DNA of 64,000 nt from positions 1,488,001-1,552,000 of the forward strand of contig NZ_JARVRS010000001.1 of the NCBI RefSeq assembly GCF_030209575.1. The letters are read 5' to 3'. This document shows, piece after piece, positions 42,411 to 51,398 of this stretch (position 1 is its first letter; every line of letters begins with the position of its first letter). Position numbers and translations under genes: made by a program. This stretch comes from Leifsonia sp. fls2-241-R2A-40a (lineage in GTDB: Bacteria; Actinomycetota; Actinomycetes; Actinomycetales; Microbacteriaceae). Below the pieces are notes generated by a model. The model had not been told where the DNA came from, made no database searches, and saw only the letters and a program-made list of their open reading frames with translations.

Positions 42411-43334
42411 ATGAGCACGGTGCGCGTCCTCGGTCTCGGGGACAACATCGTCGACCGGTTCGTCGACCGCGGGGTCGAGTATCCGGGAGGGAACGCCGTG
42501 AATGTCGCGGTGTTCGCCCGGCAGCTCGGCGCCGAGGCCGCGTACCTGGGGGTGTTCGGCGACGATGAGCAGGGGCGCTTCGTGCGGCAGGCCATCGAGG
42601 ACTGCGGGGTCGACACCTCGCGGTCCTCGGTGCGCCCGGGCCCGAACGGCGTGACCGAGATCGAGACGGTCGACGGCGAGCGGCGGTTCCTGGGGTGGAA
42701 CCACGGTGGGGTCACACTGAGCGATCCGGTGCGTTTGGGTGCAGAGGATCTCCGCTACGCAGCAGGCTTCTCGCTCATCCACTCGAGCGCCTACTCGGGC
42801 ATCATCCCCGAGCTGCCGAAGCTCGCATCGACGCGGACGCTGCGCTCATACGATTTCTCGTCCGAGCCGGAGTACCGCACGTCCGAGTATCTGGATGCGG
42901 TGGGCCCGTGGATCGACCTGGCACTCGTATCGCTCGGCGAGCTGTCGCGCACGGACACCTGGGCGGAGCTGCGGCGCATCGCGTCCCACGGCCCGTCGAT
43001 CGTCTTGGGGACCCAGGGGGATGACGGCGCCGTGCTGTTCGACGGCGACGCGTATTACTACTCCGACGCGGCTCCGGTTCCGGGCCCGTTCGTGGACACG
43101 ATGGGATGCGGCGACGCCTACGTCAGCGCGTTCGTGGTTGAATTGCTGCGGTCCGGCTGGCGCAGGAATGCGCGACCGGGTGGCGCAGCGCTGCACCGTT
43201 CGATGCGGCGCGCGGCGCAGTTCGCCGCGCGGCAGTGCACGGTCGAGGGCGCGTTCGGACACGGGCGCGCGGTCGACGAGTCTGCGCGGACGGTCGGCTC
43301 GCTTCCGCCCGTGGCTGCGGGCGACGTGGGCTGA
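42411..43334 (+). CDS. PfkB-family sugar kinase (FrlD-like)
   Basis: A 307-residue ribokinase-fold enzyme: GLGDNIVDRFVDRGVEYPGGNAVNVAVFARQLG (N-terminal PfkB region) and FVDTMGCGDAYVSAFVVELL, where GCGD contains the catalytic base Asp of the PfkB anion-hole motif. The N-terminal spacing resembles fructoselysine 6-kinase (FrlD). It follows the SIS gene by 10 bases and probably phosphorylates the imported substrate that FrlB-like protein then cleaves. Confidence 0.85.
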   Translation: MSTVRVLGLGDNIVDRFVDRGVEYPGGNAVNVAVFARQLGAEAAYLGVFGDDEQGRFVRQAIEDCGVDTSRSSVRPGPNGVTEIETVDGERRFLGWNHGGVTLSDPVRLGAEDLRYAAGFSLIHSSAYSGIIPELPKLASTRTLRSYDFSSEPEYRTSEYLDAVGPWIDLALVSLGELSRTDTWAELRRIASHGPSIVLGTQGDDGAVLFDGDAYYYSDAAPVPGPFVDTMGCGDAYVSAFVVELLRSGWRRNARPGGAALHRSMRRAAQFAARQCTVEGAFGHGRAVDESARTVGSLPPVAAGDVG

Positions 43335-43369
43335 GGGCGTGAGCCGCCCCGGATCAGGAAGGGGTGGCG

Positions 43370-44467
43370 ATGTCCACGGAGCGCGACCACCGCATTCCCT
43401 CGCCGACGATCTCGGAGGTGGCGGCGGCGGCCGGTGTCGGCCGCGCGACCGTCGCACGGACGCTCGGCGGCTACGGCTCGGTGAGCCCGAAGACGCGGGA
43501 TCGCATCCTCGCCGTGGCGAAGGAGCTCGGCTACCGGCCCAATTCGATCGCGCGCAGCATGACCACCGGCGAGACGCGCACGCTCGGCGTCGTGCTGGCC
43601 GACGTGGGCAATCCGTTCTTCGCCGGCGTCCTGCGCGGCATCAGCGACGCGGCCCGCAAAGCCGACTACGACGTGCTCGTGCTGAGCACGGACGAGGACC
43701 TGCAGCTGGAGGCGGCCGCCATCGAGGTGCTCGTCGACAAGCAGGTGGACGGCATCGCCCTGGCGCCCGCCGCCGGCCGCACCGCCCGACTTCCGCACCT
43801 CGACATCGTTCACAAGCGCGAGATCCCGTTGGTGCTGCTCGACCGCCTGGTGGACACCGTGGATGCGGATGCGGTCGTCATCAACAACCGCGAGGCGTCG
43901 CGGCAGGCCGTCATGGCGCTGATCGAGCGCGGGCACCGGCGCATCGCCTTCGTCTGGGGCCCGGTCACCAACGAGCCGGCGGCCGACGCGGACGATCTGC
44001 GCCGCATCCTCGACCACGCCCTGTGGAGCGACGGCGAGCGTCTGCTCGGGTACCTGGACGCGCTGGAGCTCGCGGGCATCCCGTTCGACACCTCGCTCGT
44101 GACGCACGTGCTCAAGAACGAGTCGCAGGCGACGCGCGCCGTGCTCGGGATGCTGTCGCTCTCGGATCCGCCGACCGCGATCTTCGCGACCGAGACGGAT
44201 GCGCTGACCGGCTCGCTGCGCGCGATGCGGCAGCGCGGGCTGCGCTGCCCCGAGGACGTCTCGCTGATCGGCTTCGACGACAGCTCCTGGGCGAGCGTCA
44301 TGACGCCGCCGATGTCCGTCGTGGCCCAGCCGATGCACCAGCTCGGCGAGCTGACCGCCGAATGCCTGCTCGCGCGCGTCGCCGGCAGCGACGCGCCCGT
44401 CGCCACGCACGTCCTCGAGGCCGACTTCGTCGAGCGCGACTCCGTCGCCGCCCCGCCGTCGCGCTAG
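43370..44467 (+). CDS. LacI-family transcriptional regulator
   Basis: A 365-residue repressor. The helix-turn-helix PTISEVAAAAGVGRATVARTL and hinge YRPNSIARSMTTGET are followed by a periplasmic-binding-like effector domain (LGVVLADVGNPFFAGVLRG, CPEDVSLIGFDDSSWA). AGGAAGGGG precedes ATG 43370. It lies third in the operon and between two identical operator-like sites, so it probably represses both its own operon and the importer until the substrate is present. Confidence 0.92.
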   Translation: MSTERDHRIPSPTISEVAAAAGVGRATVARTLGGYGSVSPKTRDRILAVAKELGYRPNSIARSMTTGETRTLGVVLADVGNPFFAGVLRGISDAARKADYDVLVLSTDEDLQLEAAAIEVLVDKQVDGIALAPAAGRTARLPHLDIVHKREIPLVLLDRLVDTVDADAVVINNREASRQAVMALIERGHRRIAFVWGPVTNEPAADADDLRRILDHALWSDGERLLGYLDALELAGIPFDTSLVTHVLKNESQATRAVLGMLSLSDPPTAIFATETDALTGSLRAMRQRGLRCPEDVSLIGFDDSSWASVMTPPMSVVAQPMHQLGELTAECLLARVAGSDAPVATHVLEADFVERDSVAAPPSR

Positions 44468-44494
44468 CTCCCCCTTCGCCTCCCTTCCCGGCAC

Positions 44495-44552
44495 GATTTG
44501 CGCCAAATCTCGGTTCCGAGGCCGGCACAACCGCGATTTGGCACAAATCGCG
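44495..44552. repeat. two related palindromes before the ABC-importer promoter
   Basis: GATTTG-CGC-CAAATC (44495-44509) and CGCGATTTG-GCA-CAAATCGCG (44532-44552) share the core GATTTG-N3-CAAATC. They may be binding sites for a second regulator or the end of the lacI transcript. Confidence 0.8.
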
Positions 44553-44587
44553 CGGACCGGGATGCGAACGGCGGCGTTTGGGCAATG

Positions 44588-44616
44588 TTGATACCGGTAC
44601 CAAAATCACGTATAGT
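44588..44616 (+). promoter_or_regulatory. promoter with embedded LacI-type operator
   Basis: TTGATA (44588-44593), a 17-base spacer and TATAGT (44611-44616) form a near-consensus promoter. The -35 box and spacer are covered by the operator TTGATACCGGTACCAAAA, identical to the one at 41360, so a bound repressor would block polymerase. Confidence 0.82.
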
Positions 44617-44705
44617 CATCGCAACCGGCCGCAGAAGCGGCCATGGACCGATCCAAAGACGGGTCAGCGGACACGACCGCGACACCCGCACGACGGGAGA
44701 TGAGC

Positions 44706-46022
44706 GTGAAGAAGACCAGGACCATCACGGTAGCGGCGGCGGGTGTCATGGCCCTCGCGCTCACCGCGTGCTCGTCCGGCGGCGGGGCGTCCGCCGACAT
44801 CACGGCGAAGCCGGACTTCTCCGGCAGCATCAGCATCCTCACCGCGGCAGCGGGCGACCCGCTCGGCTCGTACTTCGAGGGCCTGGTGAAGGACTACACG
44901 AAGCTCCACCCGGACGTGAAGATCACGCTCGCGCAGGAGACCGACGACAACGCGATCAAAGACAAGGAGAAGGTCCTGATCGGATCGCAGTCGCTGCCCG
45001 ACATCTACTTCAGCTACGCCGGCAACTGGGGCGAGAACTTCGCCGCCAACGGCCTGGCCGTCGACCTCACCTCCGTCATCAAGCCGGGCACCACCTGGGG
45101 CGACACGTTCGGCGAGGGATCGCTGAACGCGTTCAAGTACGACGGCAAGTACTACGGCATCCCGCAGTATGTCGACGGCAAGTTCATGGGCTACAACAAG
45201 AAGATCTTCGCCGACCTCGGCATCGACGTCCCGAAGACCCTCGACGAGCTGATCTCGGACTGCTCGACCATCAAGGCCGCGGGCTACACCCCGATCGCCT
45301 TCGGCAACAAGGACGGCTGGCCCGGCCTGCACTACCTCGGCCAGCTGTTCGCCTACGATGTCCCGCAGAAGACGCTCGAGGCCGACCTGCTGCCGAAGAC
45401 CGCGAAGTACACCGACGCGGGCTACCTGGAGGGCATGAAGCAGTTCCAGCAGCTGGTCACCGAGTGCACCGGCGACGCGGGGAACTCCAACGGCGTCACG
45501 TACACGACCGCTCAGCAGCAGCAGGCGACCGGCAAGGCCGCCATGTACTACCAGGAGCTCATCGAATTCGACTCGGTGAACACGAAGGACAGCCAGCTCA
45601 GCAAGGACGGCTTCGGCATCTTCCAGCTCCCGGCCGCCGACGGCGCGAAGGGCGACACCTCCACGCTGGAGGCCGCGCCCGAGGGCTACATGATCAACAA
45701 GAAGAGCAAGAACGCGGCCCTCGCGCTCGACTTCATGAAGTTCGTCATGAACGAGAAGAACGCGACCACGCTGTCCTCGCCGCCGTACGGCCAGCCGAGC
45801 GCCGTGAAGGATGTGGTGACCGACCAGATCGCGACACCTGCGGTCGCCGAGGGCACCAAGCTCGTCAACGACGCGAAGTCCACCGTGGTCTGGCTGGACA
45901 TGGCGAACGTACCGACGGTCGGCGACGCGTGGGTCTCCGTCTCCGAGGGTCTCGTGTCCGGCAGTCTCACCCCCGAGGCCGCGTTGAAGGCCGTGCGACA
46001 GGCGTCCGAGAAGGCGAAATGA
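44706..46022 (+). CDS. sugar ABC transporter substrate-binding lipoprotein
   Basis: A 438-residue extracellular solute-binding protein. The N-terminus is a lipoprotein signal with ALTAC (Cys22), followed by a Gly/Ser-rich linker. The mature part has the family-1 binding-protein pattern (DFSGSISILTAAAGDPLGSY, GKYYGIPQYVDGKFMGYNKKIF, EAAPEGYMINKKSKN). GTG 44706 is preferred over ATG 44700 because CGGGAG lies at proper spacing to it. It delivers a sugar or sugar derivative to the permeases encoded next and is under the LacI-type operator. Confidence 0.92.
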   Translation: MKKTRTITVAAAGVMALALTACSSGGGASADITAKPDFSGSISILTAAAGDPLGSYFEGLVKDYTKLHPDVKITLAQETDDNAIKDKEKVLIGSQSLPDIYFSYAGNWGENFAANGLAVDLTSVIKPGTTWGDTFGEGSLNAFKYDGKYYGIPQYVDGKFMGYNKKIFADLGIDVPKTLDELISDCSTIKAAGYTPIAFGNKDGWPGLHYLGQLFAYDVPQKTLEADLLPKTAKYTDAGYLEGMKQFQQLVTECTGDAGNSNGVTYTTAQQQQATGKAAMYYQELIEFDSVNTKDSQLSKDGFGIFQLPAADGAKGDTSTLEAAPEGYMINKKSKNAALALDFMKFVMNEKNATTLSSPPYGQPSAVKDVVTDQIATPAVAEGTKLVNDAKSTVVWLDMANVPTVGDAWVSVSEGLVSGSLTPEAALKAVRQASEKAK

Positions 46023-47017
46023 CCACGACCCAGGCCCCTCAGGCTCCCGTGGGGCCGCGTCCGAACCTCGTCAGGGGTTCCGGGCGCGGCCGCACGGCCC
46101 CGACTCCGGGCGACACCGCACCCCGTGCGGCGCGCCGCGGTCCGGCGCGCTGGCGCGGCCTGGTCTGGCTGATCCCGGCGCTCGCCGTGCTGGCGATCTT
46201 CGTCTACTGGCCGCTGCTGCAGAACATCGTGTTCAGCTTCCTGAAGTGGAACATCTACAGCGGTGAGCAGACCTTCGTGGGCGGAGACAACTACGCACAG
46301 CTGGCGCAGGACCCGATCTTCTGGCGGGCCCTCGGCAACAACACCTGGTACGCCGCCCTCTCGATCGTGTTCCAGGTGTTCGGCGCCCTGGTGCTGGCCG
46401 CGATCGTGGAGAGTCTGCGCAACGATCGCTGGCGCAAGGCGTTCCGGGCGATCTACTTCATCCCGTCGGCGATCTCGCTGACGGTCGCCGGCCTGCTGTT
46501 CTACTTCATCTACCAGCCGCAGACCGGCATGCTGAACGTCTTCCTCGACAACGTCGGGCTCGGCCAGTTCTCGCAGGCGTGGCTGGGCCACGAGGGGACC
46601 GCGATCTTCGCGATCATCGCGATGAGCCAGTGGCAGGGCTTCGGCTACAGCGTCTTGCTGTTCTCGGTGGCTCTGCAGCGCATCCCGCAGGAGCTGTATG
46701 AGGCGGCCCAGCTGGATGGCATCGGCCCCGTCCGGCGGTTCTTCCAGGTCTCGCTGCCGCTGGTCCGCGAGATGACCGGCCTGATGATGATCGTGACGAT
46801 CTCGGGCGCCTTCCAGGTGTTCAACGAGGTGATGGTCATGACCAGCGGCGGCCCGAACAACTCCAGCCAGGTGCTGGGCACGTGGCTGTACCACGCCGGA
46901 TTCGTCACCAACGACTTCGGCTCGGCCGCCGCGATCGGCGTCGCCATCTTCGTCATCACGCTGCTGCTGGCCGCCGCTCAGCTGGCCTACTCGCGCAAGA
47001 GGAGAGTGGAATGGTAG
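46019..47017 (+). CDS. sugar ABC transporter permease (MalF-like)
   Basis: A 332-residue protein with a disordered cytoplasmic N-terminus of about 50 residues and six hydrophobic helices. The EAA loop reads YEAAQLDGIGPVRRFFQVSLPL, the site where the ATPase docks. It overlaps the binding-protein stop by four bases. It forms the transmembrane channel with the following permease; no ATP-binding subunit is encoded here, so a shared MsiK-type ATPase is likely. Confidence 0.93.
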   Translation: MTTTQAPQAPVGPRPNLVRGSGRGRTAPTPGDTAPRAARRGPARWRGLVWLIPALAVLAIFVYWPLLQNIVFSFLKWNIYSGEQTFVGGDNYAQLAQDPIFWRALGNNTWYAALSIVFQVFGALVLAAIVESLRNDRWRKAFRAIYFIPSAISLTVAGLLFYFIYQPQTGMLNVFLDNVGLGQFSQAWLGHEGTAIFAIIAMSQWQGFGYSVLLFSVALQRIPQELYEAAQLDGIGPVRRFFQVSLPLVREMTGLMMIVTISGAFQVFNEVMVMTSGGPNNSSQVLGTWLYHAGFVTNDFGSAAAIGVAIFVITLLLAAAQLAYSRKRRVEW

Positions 47018-47847
47018 TCCTCGCCCGTCTTGGCCGCGGAGCCCGGACCGCCTTCGTCTGGGCGCTCCTGGTGGCTCTGGCCGTCATCGTCCTGTACCCG
47101 CTGCTCTGGATGGTGACCAACGCCCTCAAGACGAACGCCGAGCTGTTCGGCAACCCGTTCGCGCTCCCGACCGAATGGCTGTGGCAGAACTTCGGGAAGG
47201 CTTGGGACCAGGGCGTCGGCGACTTCGTGCTCACCAGCGTCTCGCTGACCGTCATCGCCACGCTCATCACCGAGCTGATCAGCGCCTGGGCGGCGTACGG
47301 GCTGACGCGGGTGAACATCCCGCTCAACCGCACCTTCACCGTGATCGTGCTGGCCGGCCTCATGCTGGCGCCGACGGTCGCGCTCATCCCGCTGGTGAAG
47401 CTGTTCCAGGCGTGGGGGCTGTACGACACGTTCTTCGGGCTGCTGATCCTGTACACGGCGTTCCGCATCCCGTTCACCGTCTTCCTCATGCGCGCCTACA
47501 TGCTCGATCTGCCGCGCGAGGTGGATGAGGCGGCCTCGATCGACGGAGCCTCGCGTGCGGCGACCTTCTGGCGCATCATCCTGCCGATGAGCATGCCGAT
47601 CGTCGCGACGACGATCGTGCTGAACGTGCTGCAGAACTGGAACGAGTACCTGTTCGCGATGATCTTCACCAGCGGGACCGGGGTGCAGACGCTCCCGGTC
47701 GGTCTCGCCGACATGATGTCGAAGAACGGCACGCAGTATCCGGTGGTCTTCGCCGGGATGGTGATGGCCGCGCTCCCGATGGTGATCCTGTTCTTCGTGT
47801 GCCAGCGCTACTTCGTGCGCGGTCTCGCCGGCGGCGTGGGCAAGTAG
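47011..47847 (+). CDS. sugar ABC transporter permease (MalG-like)
   Basis: A 278-residue protein with six hydrophobic helices. Its EAA loop is DEAASIDGASRAATFWRIILPM, and the LQNWNEYLFAMIF segment is typical of CUT1 inner-membrane subunits. AAGAGGAG precedes the ATG, which overlaps the partner's 3' end by seven bases. It completes the membrane part of the importer. Confidence 0.93.
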   Translation: MVVLARLGRGARTAFVWALLVALAVIVLYPLLWMVTNALKTNAELFGNPFALPTEWLWQNFGKAWDQGVGDFVLTSVSLTVIATLITELISAWAAYGLTRVNIPLNRTFTVIVLAGLMLAPTVALIPLVKLFQAWGLYDTFFGLLILYTAFRIPFTVFLMRAYMLDLPREVDEAASIDGASRAATFWRIILPMSMPIVATTIVLNVLQNWNEYLFAMIFTSGTGVQTLPVGLADMMSKNGTQYPVVFAGMVMAALPMVILFFVCQRYFVRGLAGGVGK

Positions 47848-47851
47848 CGGG

Positions 47852-49024
47852 GTGCGGACGTACCTGGAGCTCGTCCGCGTCCCCGGCGTCCTGCGGGTCA
47901 CGGTCTCGCAGCTGGTGGCGCGCTTCCCGCTCGGGATGCTGTCGCTGGCCGTGCTGCTGCACGTGCGCCACGCGAGCGGCTCGTACGCTTTGGCCGGTCT
48001 CGTCGTCGCGTGTGTGAGCGTTGGCGAGGCCGTCGCCATGCCATTGGTGAGCCGCTCAGTCGGCGTTTTCGGTATCCGGCCGCCGGTGCTGGCCGCCGCA
48101 CTTCTCAACGCGACGGGGATGCTGCTGCTCGCGTTCGGTCCGCCCGAGCCGGCCCTGTTCGTCGGATTGGGTGTCGTGATCGGCGCGTCCGTGCCTCCGC
48201 TGATGCCGGTCGTGCGTGCGCTGTACCCACGGCTGGTGCCGCGTCGCGCGGTCCCCGCCCTGTTCGCGCTTGACACCTCCGCCCAGGAACTCATCTGGAT
48301 CACCGGCCCAGTCGCAGCGACGCTGCTCAGCGCCGCCGTCTCGACGCAGGCGCCCCTCGTGCTGGCGGCCGCCGTCACCCTCGGCGGAACGGTGTGGTTC
48401 CTGCTGACACCGCACATCGCCGGGGTTCGGCTGCCGCGCAGCGAGACCCGGCCGGGCAGGGTGCTGCTCACCCGCGCCGTACGGCTGGCCGCCGCCTCCA
48501 GCTTCGCCCTCATCGCGTCGTTCGCGGCACTCGAGATCGCGCTGGTGGCGCGCTTCGACGGCCACGGCATCTTCGCGGGGCTGGCCATCGCGGTCTCGAG
48601 TCTCGGCTCACTCATCGGCGGGATCGCGTTCGGCCACCGGCGCATCGGTCCGCGAGCGCTGGCGGGAATCCTCGGCGGGGTGGCCGTGGCGACGGCTGCG
48701 GCCGGACTCGTGCCCGGCATCCCGCTGCTGTATGGCGCGCTGTTCCTCTCGGGCTTGGGCTTCGCGCCGTCGCTTGCCGCACTGTACGCGATGGTGTCGG
48801 GAGCGCTGCCGGAGTCGTCCACTCCGGAGGCGTTCGGCTGGCTGAACACCGCCGGTCTCGTCGGCGCCGCGACGGGAACCGCGATCGCGGGCGTCCTCGG
48901 CGACGCGGTGGGGCCGGCCGGCCCGTTCGTGACAGCCACGGCCGCGTCCGTCGTCGCTGCGCTGCTCCCACTCCTGCCCGGCCTTCGACCGCTCGCGAGC
49001 GGACACGGCTCTGAGCCCCATTGA
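47852..49024 (+). CDS. MFS transporter (exporter-like)
   Basis: A 390-residue protein with about twelve hydrophobic helices and an Ala/Gly/Leu-rich composition. The early RFPLGMLSLAVLLHVRHASGSYALAG segment and the absence of sugar-porter motifs suggest a drug-efflux or metabolite exporter. The GTG lies 5 bases after the permease stop, so it may be co-transcribed with the importer; whether it exports the amine released by the pathway is speculation. Confidence 0.82.
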   Translation: MRTYLELVRVPGVLRVTVSQLVARFPLGMLSLAVLLHVRHASGSYALAGLVVACVSVGEAVAMPLVSRSVGVFGIRPPVLAAALLNATGMLLLAFGPPEPALFVGLGVVIGASVPPLMPVVRALYPRLVPRRAVPALFALDTSAQELIWITGPVAATLLSAAVSTQAPLVLAAAVTLGGTVWFLLTPHIAGVRLPRSETRPGRVLLTRAVRLAAASSFALIASFAALEIALVARFDGHGIFAGLAIAVSSLGSLIGGIAFGHRRIGPRALAGILGGVAVATAAAGLVPGIPLLYGALFLSGLGFAPSLAALYAMVSGALPESSTPEAFGWLNTAGLVGAATGTAIAGVLGDAVGPAGPFVTATAASVVAALLPLLPGLRPLASGHGSEPH

Positions 49025-49112
49025 CCCCGCACCCGTCGGACCTGTCAACGCCTCATAACCCGAAGCACCTCGGGTACCTCTGGAGGGCATCCACCAGAAA
49101 GGGGTACATCGT

Positions 49113-49994
49113 ATGTTCTTCCACCGTCAGGAGATGCAGCACACCGCCAAGCCGGACAGGCCGGACGCCGTCTACGCCCGCAAACTGCAGGAGGTGCTCG
49201 GCGGCCAGTACGGCGAGATCACCGTCGCTATGCAGTACGGCTTCCAGGCCTGGAACGTCCACATCCCGGGCAAGTACCGGGACCTCCTCTTCGGCATCGG
49301 CGCGGAGGAGTTCGGCCATGTCGAAATGCTGGCCGTCATGATCGCCCAGCTGCTCGAGAAGTCGCCGCTCGGAATCACCGAGGACGCCGTGCAGGACGAT
49401 CCGGTCGTCGCCGCCGTTGTCGGCGGCACCGACGTGCAGCACGCCATCGTCGCCGGAGCGGGAGCCCGCCCGGTCGACAGCAACGGCAACCCGTGGCAGG
49501 GGAGCTACATCACCTCCAGCGGCAACCTGCTCGCCGACTTCACCGCCAACGCGAACGCCGAGATGCAGGGCCGGCTGCAGGTTGCCCGGCTGTACCATAT
49601 GACCGACGACGCGGGAGTGCGGGACCTGCTCTCGTTCCTGCTCGCACGCGACACCATGCATCAGAACCAGTGGATCGCCGCTGCCGCCGAACTGCGCGCG
49701 GAGGGCGCGGAGGACCTCCCCGTCCCGAGCAACTTCCCGCTCGGCAAGGAGGACCGCGACGTCTCGTACCAGTACATCAACTTCTCCGACGGCCCCGCCG
49801 CGGCGGAGGGGAGCTGGGCGAGCGGTCCGACGCCCGACGGCAAGGGCGAGTTCACCTACCTCGACGGCCCGCAGGCGACGGTCCCCATGCCGCCGCCCAC
49901 GCACCCCGACTCGCGGTTCTACGGCACCACCGAGTTGCCGAACACCGTCGAGAAGGTCGCCGGCGCGGTGCAGGACAAGCTCCACAAGGAGTGA
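49113..49994 (+). CDS. manganese (non-haem) catalase
   Basis: A 293-residue ferritin-like protein. The metal-site helices are QYGEITVAMQYGFQAWN, GAEEFGHVEMLAVMIAQLL (E-x2-H), NANAEMQGRLQVARLYHMT and LARDTMHQNQW, giving the Glu/His pairs of dimanganese catalases. It decomposes hydrogen peroxide in the cytoplasm without haem. A C-terminal extension reads NFSDGPAAAEGSWASGPT, usual in the family. AGAAAGGGG precedes the ATG. Confidence 0.95.
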   Translation: MFFHRQEMQHTAKPDRPDAVYARKLQEVLGGQYGEITVAMQYGFQAWNVHIPGKYRDLLFGIGAEEFGHVEMLAVMIAQLLEKSPLGITEDAVQDDPVVAAVVGGTDVQHAIVAGAGARPVDSNGNPWQGSYITSSGNLLADFTANANAEMQGRLQVARLYHMTDDAGVRDLLSFLLARDTMHQNQWIAAAAELRAEGAEDLPVPSNFPLGKEDRDVSYQYINFSDGPAAAEGSWASGPTPDGKGEFTYLDGPQATVPMPPPTHPDSRFYGTTELPNTVEKVAGAVQDKLHKE

Positions 49995-50001
49995 CGCTCA
50001 T

Positions 50002-50014
50002 CCCCGGTGCGGGG
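50002..50014. terminator. short GC hairpin after catalase
   Basis: CCCCG-GTG-CGGGG lies 7 bases after the catalase stop. It is short but GC-only. The 120 bases beyond it to the convergent MFS gene contain no convincing frame. Confidence 0.5.
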
Positions 50015-50135
50015 GTTCCGGCCCACTCGAAACTCCTCGAGCGCCAGAGCCGCCGCATCGGGGGTCACCATACTGCTCGGCTCGCGCGTCGAGCTGCCCT
50101 GTCGATCACTCGGGATGCGGCACGGCCGCCGCTTT

Positions 50136-51329
50136 TCAGGGGGCGTCGGCCGGCTGGACCGACTGGGTGCGGCGGCGGAAGGCGGGCAGCACGAAGGAGA
50201 GCGCGGCCAGCACAGCGAAGGCGGCGGCGCAGGCGATGATTCCGCCGACCGATCCCGACCGGTCGAGCACCAGCCCTGCGAGCACAGGCGTGATCGGCGC
50301 CGCCAGCCCGGCGACCAGCACCATCGTCGACTGCACCCTCCCGACCAGCTCGTCGGGAACACGTCGGGCGACCTCGCCGAAGAGCGACGCCGAGACGAGC
50401 GGGGCGGTCAGGAAGGCGACCGCGCCAGCCACGCCGATCAGCACGGCCGACTGCAGGGGGATGAGCGCGAGGGTGGCCGCTGTGTCGACCAGCGCGGCGA
50501 GGCGGAAGACGGCGCCTGGATGCAGACGGCGCTGGACGGCCGGCGTGAGCAGCGCGCCGACCAGTCCTCCCGCCGCGCTGATGCTCGACATCAGACCGAT
50601 GCCCGCGCTTCCCGCGCCGCGGTCCTGGGCGACGACGATCACGATGAGCCCGACCGCCGAGAACGTCGCGGTGAGGCCGGCGACCCAGAGCCCGGCGGTC
50701 AAGAGCAGCGGGTCCCGCCGCAGCCAGCGCCAGGCGCCGGCGCGGGTCGTCGCGCTCACCGCCGCGCCGGCGATCCGGGGCACGGCCGCCACCAGAACGA
50801 GCGACGCCAGATAGCTGAGCGCGTCCACGGCGAACGGCAACCAGGGCGCGACGCCGAACAGCACCCCGCCCGCCAGAGGCCCGACGAGCCCGGCCAGCTG
50901 GGCCCGGGACTGCATTCGGCCTACGGCGAGCGCGCGATCGGCAGCGGGTGTGATCGCCCGGATCATCCGGAACTCCGCCGGACCGAAGACCGCGCCGGCC
51001 ATCACCTCGAGGGCGACGACTGCGATCACCAGGCCGGTACCGGCAGCGCCCGACGCCACCGCCGCAGCAAGGGCCGCGAGCAGCGCTGCGCGCGTCCCGT
51101 CGGCGGCGAGCATCAGCGCCCGCGGTGGACGGCGATCAGCGAGTGACCCGGCCGGGATGCGCGTCGCGAGGCCGGCCGCAGCGACCACCGCGCCCACGAG
51201 GCCGGCCTCAGCGGCCGAGCCGGTCAGCTGCAGGATGAGCAGGGGATACGCGAGCGACGAGACGCTCGTCCCGAACTGCGAGAGCGCCTGCGAGACCCAG
51301 AGCAGGGCGAAGGAGCGGCGCTGGTTCAT
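50136..51329 (-). CDS. MFS transporter (efflux type)
   Basis: A 397-residue membrane protein with twelve likely helices. LLWVSQALSQFGTSVSSLAYPLLILQLTGSAAEAGLVGAV is a typical MFS-3 or enterobactin-exporter-like N-terminus, with the loop RIPAGSLADRRPPRALM standing as motif A (G-x-L-A-D-R). The ATG lies 6 nt after TAGAAT (plus-strand 51336-51341), one of the best -10 boxes here. Substrate unknown. Confidence 0.87.
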   Translation of the reverse strand: MNQRRSFALLWVSQALSQFGTSVSSLAYPLLILQLTGSAAEAGLVGAVVAAAGLATRIPAGSLADRRPPRALMLAADGTRAALLAALAAAVASGAAGTGLVIAVVALEVMAGAVFGPAEFRMIRAITPAADRALAVGRMQSRAQLAGLVGPLAGGVLFGVAPWLPFAVDALSYLASLVLVAAVPRIAGAAVSATTRAGAWRWLRRDPLLLTAGLWVAGLTATFSAVGLIVIVVAQDRGAGSAGIGLMSSISAAGGLVGALLTPAVQRRLHPGAVFRLAALVDTAATLALIPLQSAVLIGVAGAVAFLTAPLVSASLFGEVARRVPDELVGRVQSTMVLVAGLAAPITPVLAGLVLDRSGSVGGIIACAAAFAVLAALSFVLPAFRRRTQSVQPADAP

Positions 51330-51398
51330 CCGCGGATTCTACGGAGGGTGCGGCCGCGAATGTCAGTGTCGCCGCAGGATCCGCCGGCGCCCGCCCTC

